Source: HK1 sp965202875 (lineage in GTDB: Bacteria; Pseudomonadota; Gammaproteobacteria; HK1). From it: a stretch of DNA of 64,000 nt. Shown in pieces: positions 53,047 through 62,146 of the stretch. The notes under the pieces were generated by a model, which had not been told where the DNA came from, made no database searches, and saw nothing but the letters and a program-made list of their open reading frames with translations. Where the stretch lies: assembly GCA_965202875.1 (NCBI GenBank), contig OZ241870.1, positions 4,464,001-4,528,000 of the forward strand, given 5' to 3'. Within the stretch, counting starts at the first letter, position 1, and each line of letters starts with the position of its first letter. Position numbers and translations under genes: made by a program.

Positions 53047-54395
53047 TCCGTCTCCGTCCCGGCGGCCGGCGCCGCGTCCTGCCCGCCCTGGCCCTGTCGC
53101 TCGCCTGCGTTCCTCTGGCGGTGGTGTCCTCCCCGACCGTGGACGACGTGGTGGCCGCGCTCCGCGCGGACGACGACGCCCGCGCGGGGACGTTGCTCGA
53201 CGAGCTTCGGACCCAGGGTCTGGGGAACGCCTCCGAGGTGCGTTTCCTCCGGGGCGTGCTGCATCTGCGCGCCGGGGAGGGGGCGGAGGCGGCCCGGGTG
53301 TTCGACGAACTCGAAGCGTCCGAAGGGCCGACGCCGGCGTTCGCGTCCGGTCGGGCCCTGGCCGCCTGGGCCGCGGGACGGCCCGCGGAGGCCCGTACCC
53401 GCCTCGAACATGCGACCCGGCTCTGGCCTCAGGATCCCGGGGTATGGGCCAATCTGGGCGACGTCTACCGTGCGCTCGCGGCGCACGCCTACCAGCGGGT
53501 CCGCGTGCTGCGCCGCCACGCGGACGCCGAAGCGCCCTCGCCCACCGCTCCGGTCCTGTCCGCGCAGCCCGGTACGCTGCTGTCTTCCGGCGCCCCCCCG
53601 GTCCCGACGGTCGTTCCCGCGGGACCGGCCCAGGCCGGGGCGCCGGCGCCGGACGAGCCTGCGGCCCCTGCCCAATCCGCAGCGCCTTCCGAAGCCCCTG
53701 CCGAAGCCATGGCCGCAGCCGACCCCGCGGGGACGACCGAAGCCCGGGCCGACCCCACCGCTCCGGCTGGTCCCACGCCTTCTTCCGGCCCGAGCGCATC
53801 CTCCTCGCCGCCGCCTTCCCCGGCGTCCCTCCCGCCCTCCCCGGAAGCAACGCCGGAACCTCCGCCTCCCGCGGCATCCTTCTCCCCTCCGTCTCCGCAG
53901 AGCATGCCTTCGGGGCCCGCGCCTCCCTCCCCGGAGACGCCCAAGAGCCCCGCCGTGTGTTTCCTGGCGGGCCCCTGGCCCGACGCGCCTCCCGACGAGG
54001 CCGTGGAATGGCTCCACGCGCGCGACGCCCGAGTGCTGTCCTACCGGACCCGCTCCTCCCACTACCGCGTGTATCTGGGGCCGTTCGAGGACCGCAACGA
54101 GGCGGTGCAGACGATGATCTCCCTGAAGAAGGACCTGGGGATCGGCGACGTGGCATGGATCCCCGCCGGCCCGCTTCGCGACGCGGTATCCCTCGGGGTC
54201 TACCTGAAGCGGGAGAGCGTGGACCGCCGGCTTGGCGCGTTGCACGCCCTCGGTCTCGACCCCAAGGTGCAGCCCCCTCGGGCGGGGAACTGGCTGCTCG
54301 GAGCGACGTCCGACCCCGAGGTTCTCCTGACACAGTGGCCCGGCAGCTTTCCGGACGTGCCTCTGGCGCCCGAGCGTTGTCCGCCGTCCCGGTGA
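53043..54395 (+). CDS. Secreted TPR-like and SPOR-like protein of the Tad locus
   Basis: A 450-residue protein: signal peptide (about 10-30), two to three TPR-like helical pairs (about 32-160), a Pro/Ala/Ser linker of some 130 residues, then an alpha/beta module with SPOR-like features (YRVYLGPFEDRNEAVQTMIS, about 338-360). TPRs suggest a TadD-like assembly role and the SPOR-like end could bind septal peptidoglycan. Not a named Tad family member that I recognise. Confidence 0.6.
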   Translation: MIRLRPGGRRRVLPALALSLACVPLAVVSSPTVDDVVAALRADDDARAGTLLDELRTQGLGNASEVRFLRGVLHLRAGEGAEAARVFDELEASEGPTPAFASGRALAAWAAGRPAEARTRLEHATRLWPQDPGVWANLGDVYRALAAHAYQRVRVLRRHADAEAPSPTAPVLSAQPGTLLSSGAPPVPTVVPAGPAQAGAPAPDEPAAPAQSAAPSEAPAEAMAAADPAGTTEARADPTAPAGPTPSSGPSASSSPPPSPASLPPSPEATPEPPPPAASFSPPSPQSMPSGPAPPSPETPKSPAVCFLAGPWPDAPPDEAVEWLHARDARVLSYRTRSSHYRVYLGPFEDRNEAVQTMISLKKDLGIGDVAWIPAGPLRDAVSLGVYLKRESVDRRLGALHALGLDPKVQPPRAGNWLLGATSDPEVLLTQWPGSFPDVPLAPERCPPSR

Positions 54396-54494
54396 GAGCC
54401 GGTTGCGGGAGACCTGGGGCGCCCGTCCCTGCGGTACGCCTCCGTCTCCATGCCGGCACGCCGCCGGCGCGCATCGCCGGCGGGGAGGCCGTGG

Positions 54495-56372
54495 ATGCCC
54501 CGGCCTGATCGCCGTGCGGTCCTCTGCCTCCTTCTGCTCGCCGCCGTTCTCGCGGCCTATGCCCCCGCCCTGCTCCACGGCGGGTTCACGTGGGACGACT
54601 ACAAGTACGTCGAGGCGAACCCCCGCCTGACCGGCCCGGAGGGACTGAAGGCGCTCTGGCTCCAGCCCGGTACGGCGTCCTCCCGCGAGGCGGCCGTTCC
54701 CGAGGTCGAGGTGCACTGGTTCCCGGTGCTCTACACCTCGTTCTGGATCGAACGCCGGCTCTGGGGGTCGTTCCGGGCGCCCGGCTTCCACGGCACGAAC
54801 CTGCTGATCCACTTCTGCAACGCCCTGCTGGCATGGGGGCTCCTCGCCCGGCTGCGGGTCCCCGGCCCCTTCCTCGTGGCCCTGATCTGGGCGGTGCATC
54901 CCGGAGCCATGGAGGCCGTCGGCTTCGTCATGGGCCGCAAGGACCTCCTCCCCGCGACCTTCATCCTGCTGGCGGCCCGGGTCTGGCTGGCGCCCCGTGA
55001 CGCGGCCACGGCCGGGCCGGCCGCCCACGCCCCGACGTGGCCGGCGGTCGCCGGAACGGTGCTGCTGGGCACGGCGGGGATGCTCTGCAAGACGACGGCG
55101 GTGGTGCTGCCCGTGCTCCTCCTGCTCCTCCACCTCCGGCGGGGGGATCCCCTGTCCCGGGGGCTCGCCGCGCGTCTTGCCGTGCTGCAGGCGGTCCTGG
55201 CCGGCGTGGCGCTCTTCCAGTGGTTCGTCTTCACCCGGCTCTCCGATCCGGCCGTCCACGACTTCTCGTTCACGGAACGCATCCTCCTGGCGGCCCGGGC
55301 CGCCTGGACGCACCTCTTTCTGACCCTCGTGCCCGGACCCTCCCCCCTGCGCTTCCATTCGTGGACGGTCTCCCCCACCGACCTCGCGGGCTGGGCGGCG
55401 CTGGCCGCCTGGGGCATCGTCCTGGCCGCCGCCCTTCGCCTCCGGCCGTACGGCCGATCCGCGCTGCTTCTCCCCTCCGCTGCGCCCCCCTCCGCTGCTC
55501 CGGCGCGTCTCGGCCGAGAGGTGCGTGAGGTGCACCGAGCTCTTCCCCCCCGCTTCCTCCTGACGGGGACCGGTATCGGACTGCTGTGGTTCCTGGTCTG
55601 CCTCTCCCCGACCCTGGGACTCGTGGACCATCCTTCCCTCCACATGTCCCTCGCGTGGTCGCGGTACCGCTACCTGGCGTCGCTGGGTCCGTGGGCGCTC
55701 GCGGTGGGCCTGGGGCTTGCGGTGCTGCACCACGTGTCGCGGCAGCCGCCCGGATTGCCCCGCGCGCTCGGGCGGGGCGCCTTGCGCGGCCTCGGCCTTG
55801 CGGCCCTGCTGACCGCCGGCCTCACCACCGCGCGCTTCTCCATCCTCTTCTCCAACGACGCCACCTGGTTCCAGCACCTCGCCCGGCACGCGCCGGCGTC
55901 CGACTGGATCGCGAGCCACTTCGTCAATGCGCTCATCCGCGCCGGCCATACCGGACGGGCGCTGCGTGCCGCCGAAGCGCGCTTCCTCTCCGACCCCTCC
56001 CGCGTACGCTACCGCCGCGACCGGGCCGTCGCCCGCATGGCCGCGGGCCGTCGCGACGAGGCCCGCGCGGACTTCCGGGCGCTCGTCTCGCTGCTCGACC
56101 GGGACCCGGGCCTGATCCCCCCGCCTCCCTGCGTCTCCCCCCGCACCCTGGCCGGATACCGGCCCCTGGAGCGGGACGATCTGCATCTCGTCTACTTGAA
56201 CTACGGCATCCTGCTCTCCGAGCTCGACCGCCCGCACGAAGCGCGGGACATGTTCTACCGGGCCCGGCAGGTGCGCCCCGGACCCGGCGACGTGTGGGTC
56301 TTCCGCACCGATCCCCCGATGGTGGTCGTCGGCCCGCCCGCCGGCTCCGGGGAACGGGAGTGTGCGCCGTAG
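54495..56372 (+). CDS. TMTC-like membrane glycosyltransferase with TPR end
   Basis: A 625-residue polytopic protein. The first loop has the acidic WDDYKYVEANP motif and HWFPVLYTSFWIERRLWG followed by FHGTNLLIHFCNALL, as in TMTC/GT-C O-mannosyltransferases; the C-terminal 150 residues are TPR-like (SDWIASHFVNALIRAG). ATG 54495 is chosen for its GGGGAGG 8 nt upstream; an in-frame ATG at 54450, itself an echo (MPARRRRA versus MPRPDRRA), has none. Acceptor unknown. Confidence 0.72.
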   Translation: MPRPDRRAVLCLLLLAAVLAAYAPALLHGGFTWDDYKYVEANPRLTGPEGLKALWLQPGTASSREAAVPEVEVHWFPVLYTSFWIERRLWGSFRAPGFHGTNLLIHFCNALLAWGLLARLRVPGPFLVALIWAVHPGAMEAVGFVMGRKDLLPATFILLAARVWLAPRDAATAGPAAHAPTWPAVAGTVLLGTAGMLCKTTAVVLPVLLLLLHLRRGDPLSRGLAARLAVLQAVLAGVALFQWFVFTRLSDPAVHDFSFTERILLAARAAWTHLFLTLVPGPSPLRFHSWTVSPTDLAGWAALAAWGIVLAAALRLRPYGRSALLLPSAAPPSAAPARLGREVREVHRALPPRFLLTGTGIGLLWFLVCLSPTLGLVDHPSLHMSLAWSRYRYLASLGPWALAVGLGLAVLHHVSRQPPGLPRALGRGALRGLGLAALLTAGLTTARFSILFSNDATWFQHLARHAPASDWIASHFVNALIRAGHTGRALRAAEARFLSDPSRVRYRRDRAVARMAAGRRDEARADFRALVSLLDRDPGLIPPPPCVSPRTLAGYRPLERDDLHLVYLNYGILLSELDRPHEARDMFYRARQVRPGPGDVWVFRTDPPMVVVGPPAGSGERECAP

Positions 56373-56824
56373 CCCGGCCATTCCCGCCAGCCAGCCCCCG
56401 CCCACTCCGAACATGCCCCTTGAATCGCCGGGGTCGGATGCCCGGGCCGCCGGGGGGGCCGGGAATTCCCGGTCATGCGGTCTGTCCGGAGGTCGGCGGG
56501 CCGCCGCAGACTGACGGACCGGCCATTCCCGCTCACGCTCCGGACACGGTCATGTCACCGGGATTTCGCGGCCCTTTCTACCGTCCGAGCGTCTGGTTGC
56601 GGCGATTCGATGGATGTGTTCGGACCTGGCGGGAATTGCTGTCCCTTGGCCCTTGAAAAATACAGGGGTGCACGAGTGCGCCCCTGGGACGGCAACAAAT
56701 CAGGGCGCATTTCTCCCGCTCTTCCAGGCAGCTCCCCGATGGGCTGTTCTGAGCCTTGTCTTGCGCGTCGACGCGTCAGGCGTCAACAACATCCTTCACG
56801 GCTCCGGCCACGCGGAGCGGCTCA
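56373..56824. repeat. Intergenic cluster of MITE-like repeats, copies 2 and 3
   Basis: Copy 2 at about 56521-56642 matches the element at 10829-10950 along its length, with ATTCCCGC / GCGGGAAT inverted ends. A partial inverted copy at about 56379-56435 matches its right half (CGGCGATTC, ATGTTCGGA, TGGCGGGAATGG on the minus strand). The rest of the 452 bp holds the terminator at 56656 and no gene. Confidence 0.6.
56656..56686 (-). terminator. Rho-independent terminator after dapB
   Basis: On the minus strand: CAGGGGCGCAC-TC-GTGCACCCCTG (one G-U pair), then TATTTTT. It lies 139 bp past the dapB stop and ends the minus-strand chaperone/dapB block. Confidence 0.8.
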
Positions 56825-57634
56825 TCATCGCAGGCCGAGGACGTCCTGCATGTCGTACAGGCCGGGGGGGCGATCCACGACCCAGCGGGCCGCGCGGACC
56901 GCGCCGGCGGCGAAGTTCGCCCGGCTCGCCGAACGGTGGGTCAGCTCGATCCGCTCCCCTTCGCCACCGAACATCACCGTATGCTCGCCGACGACGTCGC
57001 CGGCGCGGATGGTCTCGAAGCCGATGGTCCTGCGGTCGCGCGGGCCGGTGCGGCCTTCCCGTCCGTAGACCGCGCACTCGGCGAGGTCGCGGCCCAGCGC
57101 GCCGGCGACGATCTCGCCCATGCGCACCGCGGTCCCCGAGGGGGCGTCCACCTTGTTGCGGTGGTGCGCCTCGATGATCTCGACGTCCACGCTGTCGCCC
57201 AGCGCGCGCGCCGCGACATCCAGGAGCTTGAAGCAGAGGTTGACCCCGACGCTCATGTTCGGCGCATGGACGATGGCGACGTCGCGGGCGGCGTCTCGGA
57301 GCGCCGCGATCCGGTCCGCGGACAGGCCGGTGGTGCCGACGACCATCGGGCGGCGCCGCGACCGGCACGTCCGGGCGTGCTCGACGGTCGGCTCCGGCAG
57401 GGTGAAGTCGATGCAGACCTCGGCGGCGTCGAGCGCCCGATCCAGGGAGTCCCCGATCCCCACCCCGATCTCGCCGATGCCGGCGACCGTCCCGGCATCC
57501 GCTCCGACGTGGGGGTCGTCCTCCCGCTCGACGGCCGCCGCGACCGTCATCCCGGCCTCGGCATGGACCGCCTGCACCAGCATCCGCCCCATCCGGCCGG
57601 CCGCGCCGGCGATCGCGATCGGTATCGTGTCCAT
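56825..57634 (-). CDS. dapB: 4-hydroxy-tetrahydrodipicolinate reductase
   Basis: The 269-residue NAD(P)H enzyme of lysine/meso-DAP synthesis. GAAGRMGRM binds the cofactor (residues 10-18); HHRNKVDAPSGT carries the catalytic His pair, Lys and SGT loop. ATG 57634 gives the family length. It follows dnaJ by 189 bp with its own promoter candidate. Confidence 0.96.
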   Translation of the reverse strand: MDTIPIAIAGAAGRMGRMLVQAVHAEAGMTVAAAVEREDDPHVGADAGTVAGIGEIGVGIGDSLDRALDAAEVCIDFTLPEPTVEHARTCRSRRRPMVVGTTGLSADRIAALRDAARDVAIVHAPNMSVGVNLCFKLLDVAARALGDSVDVEIIEAHHRNKVDAPSGTAVRMGEIVAGALGRDLAECAVYGREGRTGPRDRRTIGFETIRAGDVVGEHTVMFGGEGERIELTHRSASRANFAAGAVRAARWVVDRPPGLYDMQDVLGLR

Positions 57635-57734
57635 GGTCTCGGGGCCCTCCTCGCTGCCGGACTCGGGCAGCGCCGAGTGTGCCACGTCCGCCGGGCCGGA
57701 TGGATCCGGCTCACCGCCGGCCTGCTCCGAGTCG

Positions 57735-57763
57735 ATCGTTCGTCCCGATGGAAAGACTGTCAA
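57735..57763 (-). promoter_or_regulatory. Candidate sigma-70 promoter for dapB
   Basis: TTGACA, 17-bp spacer, AACGAT on the minus strand, 101 bp before the dapB ATG. Perfect -35, weak -10. Confidence 0.45.
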
Positions 57764-57823
57764 TCAATGTGTGATTTCCGGTATTCAATGGAAAACATGA
57801 AGAAAGGCCGGAGGTCGCGTCGA

Positions 57824-58942
57824 TCACGCCCTCAGCCCCTCGAAGAACTCCTTCACGGAGCCGAGCCAGGACGTAGCCTTGGGATCGTGGGTCTTGTGGC
57901 TGCCCTTCATCGATTCGTCGAATTCGCGCAGCAGCTCCTTCTGCCGCCTGCCCAGGTTCACCGGGGTCTCCACCGTGATCTTGCAGATGAGATCGCCCGG
58001 CCCGGCGCCGCGCGCCGAGCGCACGCCCTTGCCGCGCAGCCTGAACAGCCGCCCGGTCTGCGTCTCCGGCGGAACCTTCAGGTTGAGGCGTCCGTCGAGG
58101 GTGGGCACCTCGATCTCGCCGCCGAGCGCCGCCATCGGGAATCCGATCGGCACCTCGCAGTACAGATTCGTGCCGTCGCGCACGAAGATGGGATGCTCGC
58201 GTACCTGGACCTCGACGTAGAGGTCGCCCGAGGGGCCGCCTCGCTCCCCCGGCTGGCCCTCCCCGCCGACCCGGATCCGATCACCGGTGTCGACTCCGGG
58301 CGGGATCGTGACCGACAAGGTCTTCTCGCGCCGGACCTTGCCGCGGCCCCGGCACTCCCGGCAGGGATCGGTGATGACGGTCCCGGCGCCACGGCAGCGG
58401 GGACAGGTCTGCTGGATCGAGAAGAACCCCTGCTGAACGCGGACCTGCCCCTGGCCGCCGCACGTCCCGCAGGTCGAGGGCGAGGCGCCGGGCGCCGCGC
58501 CGGTTCCCGAGCAACCCTCGCAGGCGACCTCGGTGGGGAAGCGTATCCGCGAGGTCGTGCCCGCCACCGCCTCCTCGAGCCCGAGCTCCAGCTCGTAGCG
58601 AAGGTCGGCGCCGCGATAGACCCGCTGGCCGCCGCTCCGCCCGCCGAAGATGTCGCCGAAGACTTCGTCGAAGATGTCTCGAAATCCACCACCGCCCGAG
58701 AATCCGCCGCCGCCCGCCTCCACCCCGGCGTGGCCGAAGCGATCGTAGGCGGCCCGCTTCTGGCGATCGGAGAGGACGTCGTAGGCCTCCTTCGCCTCCT
58801 TGAACTTCTCCTCCGCCGCGGCGTCGTCGGGGTTCCGATCGGGATGGAACTTCATCGCCAGGCGGCGGTAGGCATTCTTGAGATCGGCGTCGCCGGCGTC
58901 GCGGGACACCCCCAACACGTCGTAGTAGTCCCGTTTCGCCAT
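57824..58942 (-). CDS. dnaJ: Chaperone protein DnaJ
   Basis: A 372-residue class A J-protein: J domain with HPD (FHPDRNPDD, about 33), a Gly-rich segment (about 75-85), four zinc repeats (CEGCSGTG, CGTCGGQG, CPRCRGAG, CRECRGRG) and the C-terminal substrate domains. It stimulates DnaK ATPase. Encoded 189 bp after dnaK in the same direction. Confidence 0.97.
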   Translation of the reverse strand: MAKRDYYDVLGVSRDAGDADLKNAYRRLAMKFHPDRNPDDAAAEEKFKEAKEAYDVLSDRQKRAAYDRFGHAGVEAGGGGFSGGGGFRDIFDEVFGDIFGGRSGGQRVYRGADLRYELELGLEEAVAGTTSRIRFPTEVACEGCSGTGAAPGASPSTCGTCGGQGQVRVQQGFFSIQQTCPRCRGAGTVITDPCRECRGRGKVRREKTLSVTIPPGVDTGDRIRVGGEGQPGERGGPSGDLYVEVQVREHPIFVRDGTNLYCEVPIGFPMAALGGEIEVPTLDGRLNLKVPPETQTGRLFRLRGKGVRSARGAGPGDLICKITVETPVNLGRRQKELLREFDESMKGSHKTHDPKATSWLGSVKEFFEGLRA

Positions 58943-59131
58943 GGCCGCCAGCCGTGTGTCGGAGCTCGATCCCTCCGGATCCGCCGAACGTCACGGCGCC
59001 GGACGAGCCCCCCGATTCGGCCCGCCTTCGGGGGGCGGCCGCCTCCGGGGGGGCGGAGTCGATCCCGATGATGCCGGGGGGAACGTACCGGGTCGAGCGG
59101 TCGTCGCCGACCCGGTGGATGGATGATCGCT

Positions 59132-61069
59132 TCAGCGGCGCTCGTCCCGGACTTCCTCGAACTCCGCGTCCACCACGTCGTCCGCACCGCCCGCGCCCGG
59201 CCCGGCCTCGCCGCTGCCGCCGCCTGCCGGCGGGGGGCCGTCCCCGCCCTGCTGCTTCTGGTAGACGCGCTCGGCGAGCTTCCCGGAGAGCTCGGCGAGC
59301 GCCTGCGTCTTCGCCTCGATCTCCGCCTTGTCGTCGCCGGCCACGGCCGTCTCCAGCGCCTTGATCGCCGACTCGATCTCCCCCTTCTCCTGCTCGCCGA
59401 CCTGCTCCCCGAGATCGGCCATCGACTTCTTCGTCGCGTGGATCATGCCGTCGGCCTGGTTCCTCGCGTCCACCAGCTCCCGGAACCTGCGGTCCTCGTC
59501 GGCGTGCGCCTCGGCATCCTTGACCATGCGCTCGATCTCGTCGTCGGCCAACCCCGACGACGCTCGAATCACGATCGACTGCTCCTTGCCCGTGGCCTTG
59601 TTCTTCGCCGAGACGTTCAGGATCCCGTTGGCGTCGATGTCGAAGGTCACCTCGATCTGCGGCACCCCGCGCGGCGCCGGGGGGATGTCGGTCAGGTCGA
59701 AGCGGCCCAGGGACTTGTTGTCCGCCGAACGCTCGCGCTCGCCCTGCAGCACGTGCACGGTCACCGCGTGCTGGTTGTCGTCGGCGGTGGAGAACACCTG
59801 CGAGTGCTTGGTCGGGATCGTGGTGTTCTTCTCGATGAGCTTCGTCATCACCCCGCCGAGGGTCTCGATCCCGAGCGAGAGCGGCGTCACGTCGAGCAGG
59901 AGCACGTCCTTCACGTCGCCGGCCAGCACCCCGGCCTGGATCGCCGCCCCTACCGCCACCGCCTCGTCCGGGTTCACGTCCCGGCGCGGCTCCTGGCCGA
60001 AGATCGACTTCACCATCTCCTGCACCTTCGGCGTCCGGGTCTGGCCGCCCACCAGGATCACGTCCGAGATGTCCGATCCCGACACCCCCGCGTCCTTCAT
60101 CGCCACCCGGCACGGCTCCATGGTGCGGACGATCAGATCCTCGACCAGCGACTCCAGCTTCGCGCGCGTGAGCTTCATGTTCAGGTGCTTCGGCCCGCTC
60201 GCGTCCGCCGTGATGTAGGGCAGGTTCACCTCCGTCTGCTGGCTCGACGAGAGCTCGATCTTCGCCTTCTCCGCCGCCTCCTTCAGCCGCTGCAGGGCCA
60301 GAGGGTCGTTGTGGAGGTCGATCCCGGACTCTTTCTTGAACTCGTCGGAGAGGTAGTCGATGACGCGGAGGTCGAAGTCCTCCCCCCCCAGGAACGTATC
60401 CCCGTTCGTCGACAGCACCTCGAACTGGTGCTCGCCGTCGATCTCGGCGATCTCGATGATCGAGACGTCGAAGGTCCCGCCGCCGAGGTCGTACACCGCG
60501 ATCTTCGAGTCGCCGCGGCGCTTGTCCATGCCGTAGGCCAGCGCCGCCGCGGTCGGCTCGTTGATGATCCGCTTCACGTCCAGGCCCGCGATCCGGCCCG
60601 CGTCCTTGGTCGCCTGTCGCTGCGAGTCGTTGAAGTACGCCGGCACCGTGATGACCGCCTCCTTCACCTCCTCGTCGAGGTAGTCGTCCGCGGTCTTCTT
60701 CATCTTCTGCAGCACCCGCGCGGAGATCTCCGGCGGGGCCATCCGCCTGCCCTTGGCCTCGACCCAGGCGTCGCCGTTGTCCGCGCCGACGATCCGGTAC
60801 GGCACCATCCCCGCGTCGCGCTGCACGACCTCGTCCTTGAAGCGGCGACCGATGAGGCGCTTGATCGCGAACAGGGTGTTCTGCGGATTGGTCACCGCCT
60901 GGCGCTTCGCGGACTGCCCGACCAGCACCTCGTCGTCCTTGGTGAACGCCACGATCGACGGCGTGGTGCGGTCGCCTTCGCTGTTCTCCAGGACCCTCGT
61001 CGTACCGCCTTCCATGGCCGCCACGCACGAGTTCGTGGTGCCCAGGTCGATGCCGATGATCTTGCCCAT
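59132..61069 (-). CDS. dnaK: Chaperone protein DnaK (Hsp70)
   Basis: A 645-residue Hsp70 with IGIDLGTTNSCVA at the start, the ATPase motifs IFDVSII-type (YDLGGGTFDVSI) and the peptide-binding domain; the tail ends DDVVDAEFEEVRDERR with an extra Gly/Pro/Gln-rich stretch before it. GGAGG lies 8 nt before the ATG. Core of the heat-shock machine with GrpE and DnaJ. Confidence 0.98.
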   Translation of the reverse strand: MGKIIGIDLGTTNSCVAAMEGGTTRVLENSEGDRTTPSIVAFTKDDEVLVGQSAKRQAVTNPQNTLFAIKRLIGRRFKDEVVQRDAGMVPYRIVGADNGDAWVEAKGRRMAPPEISARVLQKMKKTADDYLDEEVKEAVITVPAYFNDSQRQATKDAGRIAGLDVKRIINEPTAAALAYGMDKRRGDSKIAVYDLGGGTFDVSIIEIAEIDGEHQFEVLSTNGDTFLGGEDFDLRVIDYLSDEFKKESGIDLHNDPLALQRLKEAAEKAKIELSSSQQTEVNLPYITADASGPKHLNMKLTRAKLESLVEDLIVRTMEPCRVAMKDAGVSGSDISDVILVGGQTRTPKVQEMVKSIFGQEPRRDVNPDEAVAVGAAIQAGVLAGDVKDVLLLDVTPLSLGIETLGGVMTKLIEKNTTIPTKHSQVFSTADDNQHAVTVHVLQGERERSADNKSLGRFDLTDIPPAPRGVPQIEVTFDIDANGILNVSAKNKATGKEQSIVIRASSGLADDEIERMVKDAEAHADEDRRFRELVDARNQADGMIHATKKSMADLGEQVGEQEKGEIESAIKALETAVAGDDKAEIEAKTQALAELSGKLAERVYQKQQGGDGPPPAGGGSGEAGPGAGGADDVVDAEFEEVRDERR

Positions 61070-61183
61070 TCCAGGTGCCTCCGGTGCTGTCCGACCGAGT
61101 CGCGGAATACCGGCGCGAGAGCCGCCGAATCTCGATACGGGCGGGATATTTGGGTCCGCCGCCGGGGATTCAACCCCGGCCGC

Positions 61184-62011
61184 CTACTTCGCGACGATCA
61201 CCATCGCGGGCCGCACGAGACGTTCGTTGAGCCGATAGCCCTTCTGGACGACGGTGAGCACGGTTCCGGACGCGGCGGTGTCGCTCTCCTGCATGGTCAT
61301 CGCCTGGTGGAATTCGGGATTGAAGGGATCGCCGGCCGGATCGACGGGCTCGATCCCGAACTTCTCCATCGCCTGCTCGAACATGCGCAGGGTGAGCTCG
61401 ATCCCTTCCGCGATGCCGGCCGTGGTCGCTCCCTTCTCGGCGGAAGCCGCGAGGCCCAGCTCCAGGCTGTCCTTCACCGGAAGCAGCTCGGAGACGAAGC
61501 GCTCCAGCGCGAACTTGTGCGCGTGCGCGAGGTCGCGCTCCGCCCGTCGCCGGACGTTCTCGATCTCGGCCTGCGCGCGCAACGCCCGGTCCAGGTTCTC
61601 CTGCGCCGCGCGCCGCGCCTCGGCCAGGGCGTCTTCCGGGCTCCCGTCCGGCGTTTCGGGCTCCTCGGTCCGGACGTGCGCATCGTCCCCTCCGGCCTCC
61701 CCGGCCGCCTCTTCACCGTCCGGCCCGCCGGTCTCGCGGCCGGCGCTCCGTCCCTCCGGTGCTCCGGCGCCGGACTCCCGGGTCACGGTCTTGCCGCCCG
61801 CCGCACCGGCTACAGCCTCCCGAGCGGCGTCCTCGTCATCCGGCGCTTCGGCTCCGGTCTTCCGTGCGGCCCCCTTGTCATCCGACGTGCCGGCGCCTGC
61901 CTCCCGGACGACGCCTCCATCACCCGGCGCTCCGGCCCCCGCCTCCCGGACGGCGGCCTCGTCGTCCGCCGCCCCGGCCCTCGCCTTCGCTTCGTGTTCT
62001 TCCTTCGCCAT
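61184..62011 (-). CDS. grpE: Nucleotide exchange factor GrpE with repeat extension
   Basis: The C-terminal 170 or so residues are a normal GrpE (long helix, then FEQAMEKFGIEPVDPAGDPFN and YRLNERLVRPAMVIVAK). The first 105 residues are an added Ala/Gly/Glu/Asp-rich region of about six 14-residue repeats (REAGAGAPGD-like). It releases ADP from DnaK. GGGGAG lies 5-9 nt before the ATG. Confidence 0.95.
   Translation of the reverse strand: MAKEEHEAKARAGAADDEAAVREAGAGAPGDGGVVREAGAGTSDDKGAARKTGAEAPDDEDAAREAVAGAAGGKTVTRESGAGAPEGRSAGRETGGPDGEEAAGEAGGDDAHVRTEEPETPDGSPEDALAEARRAAQENLDRALRAQAEIENVRRRAERDLAHAHKFALERFVSELLPVKDSLELGLAASAEKGATTAGIAEGIELTLRMFEQAMEKFGIEPVDPAGDPFNPEFHQAMTMQESDTAASGTVLTVVQKGYRLNERLVRPAMVIVAK
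61711..61984. repeat. 42-bp degenerate tandem repeats in grpE
   Basis: Six or so units code for 14-residue repeats such as AAVREAGAGAPGDG, VVREAGAGTSDDKG, AARKTGAEAPDDED and VTRESGAGAPEGRS. They keep frame. Confidence 0.75.
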
Positions 62012-62116
62012 GCCTCGTCTCCCCTTCGATCCGGCTCGCGGCCGGTGTTCCGGCGCGCTCGGGAGCCATCCCCGGCCGGGCACACGCGACGGCCGGACGT
62101 CGATGCAGCCGCCGGG

Positions 62117-62146
62117 TATATTGGGAGTCAGTGGTGTTGATTCAAG
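62117..62146 (-). promoter_or_regulatory. Sigma-32 (RpoH) type promoter of grpE-dnaK-dnaJ
   Basis: On the minus strand: CTTGAAT, 14 bp, CCCAATATA, close to the heat-shock consensus CTTGAAA and CCCCATnT. It overlaps the 3' end of hrcA and lies about 105 bp before the grpE ATG. Confidence 0.65.

Noticed and set aside
57634..57763. Longer dapB start at 57763
   Set aside because: It coincides with the -35 of the candidate promoter and adds 43 residues absent from the DapB family.
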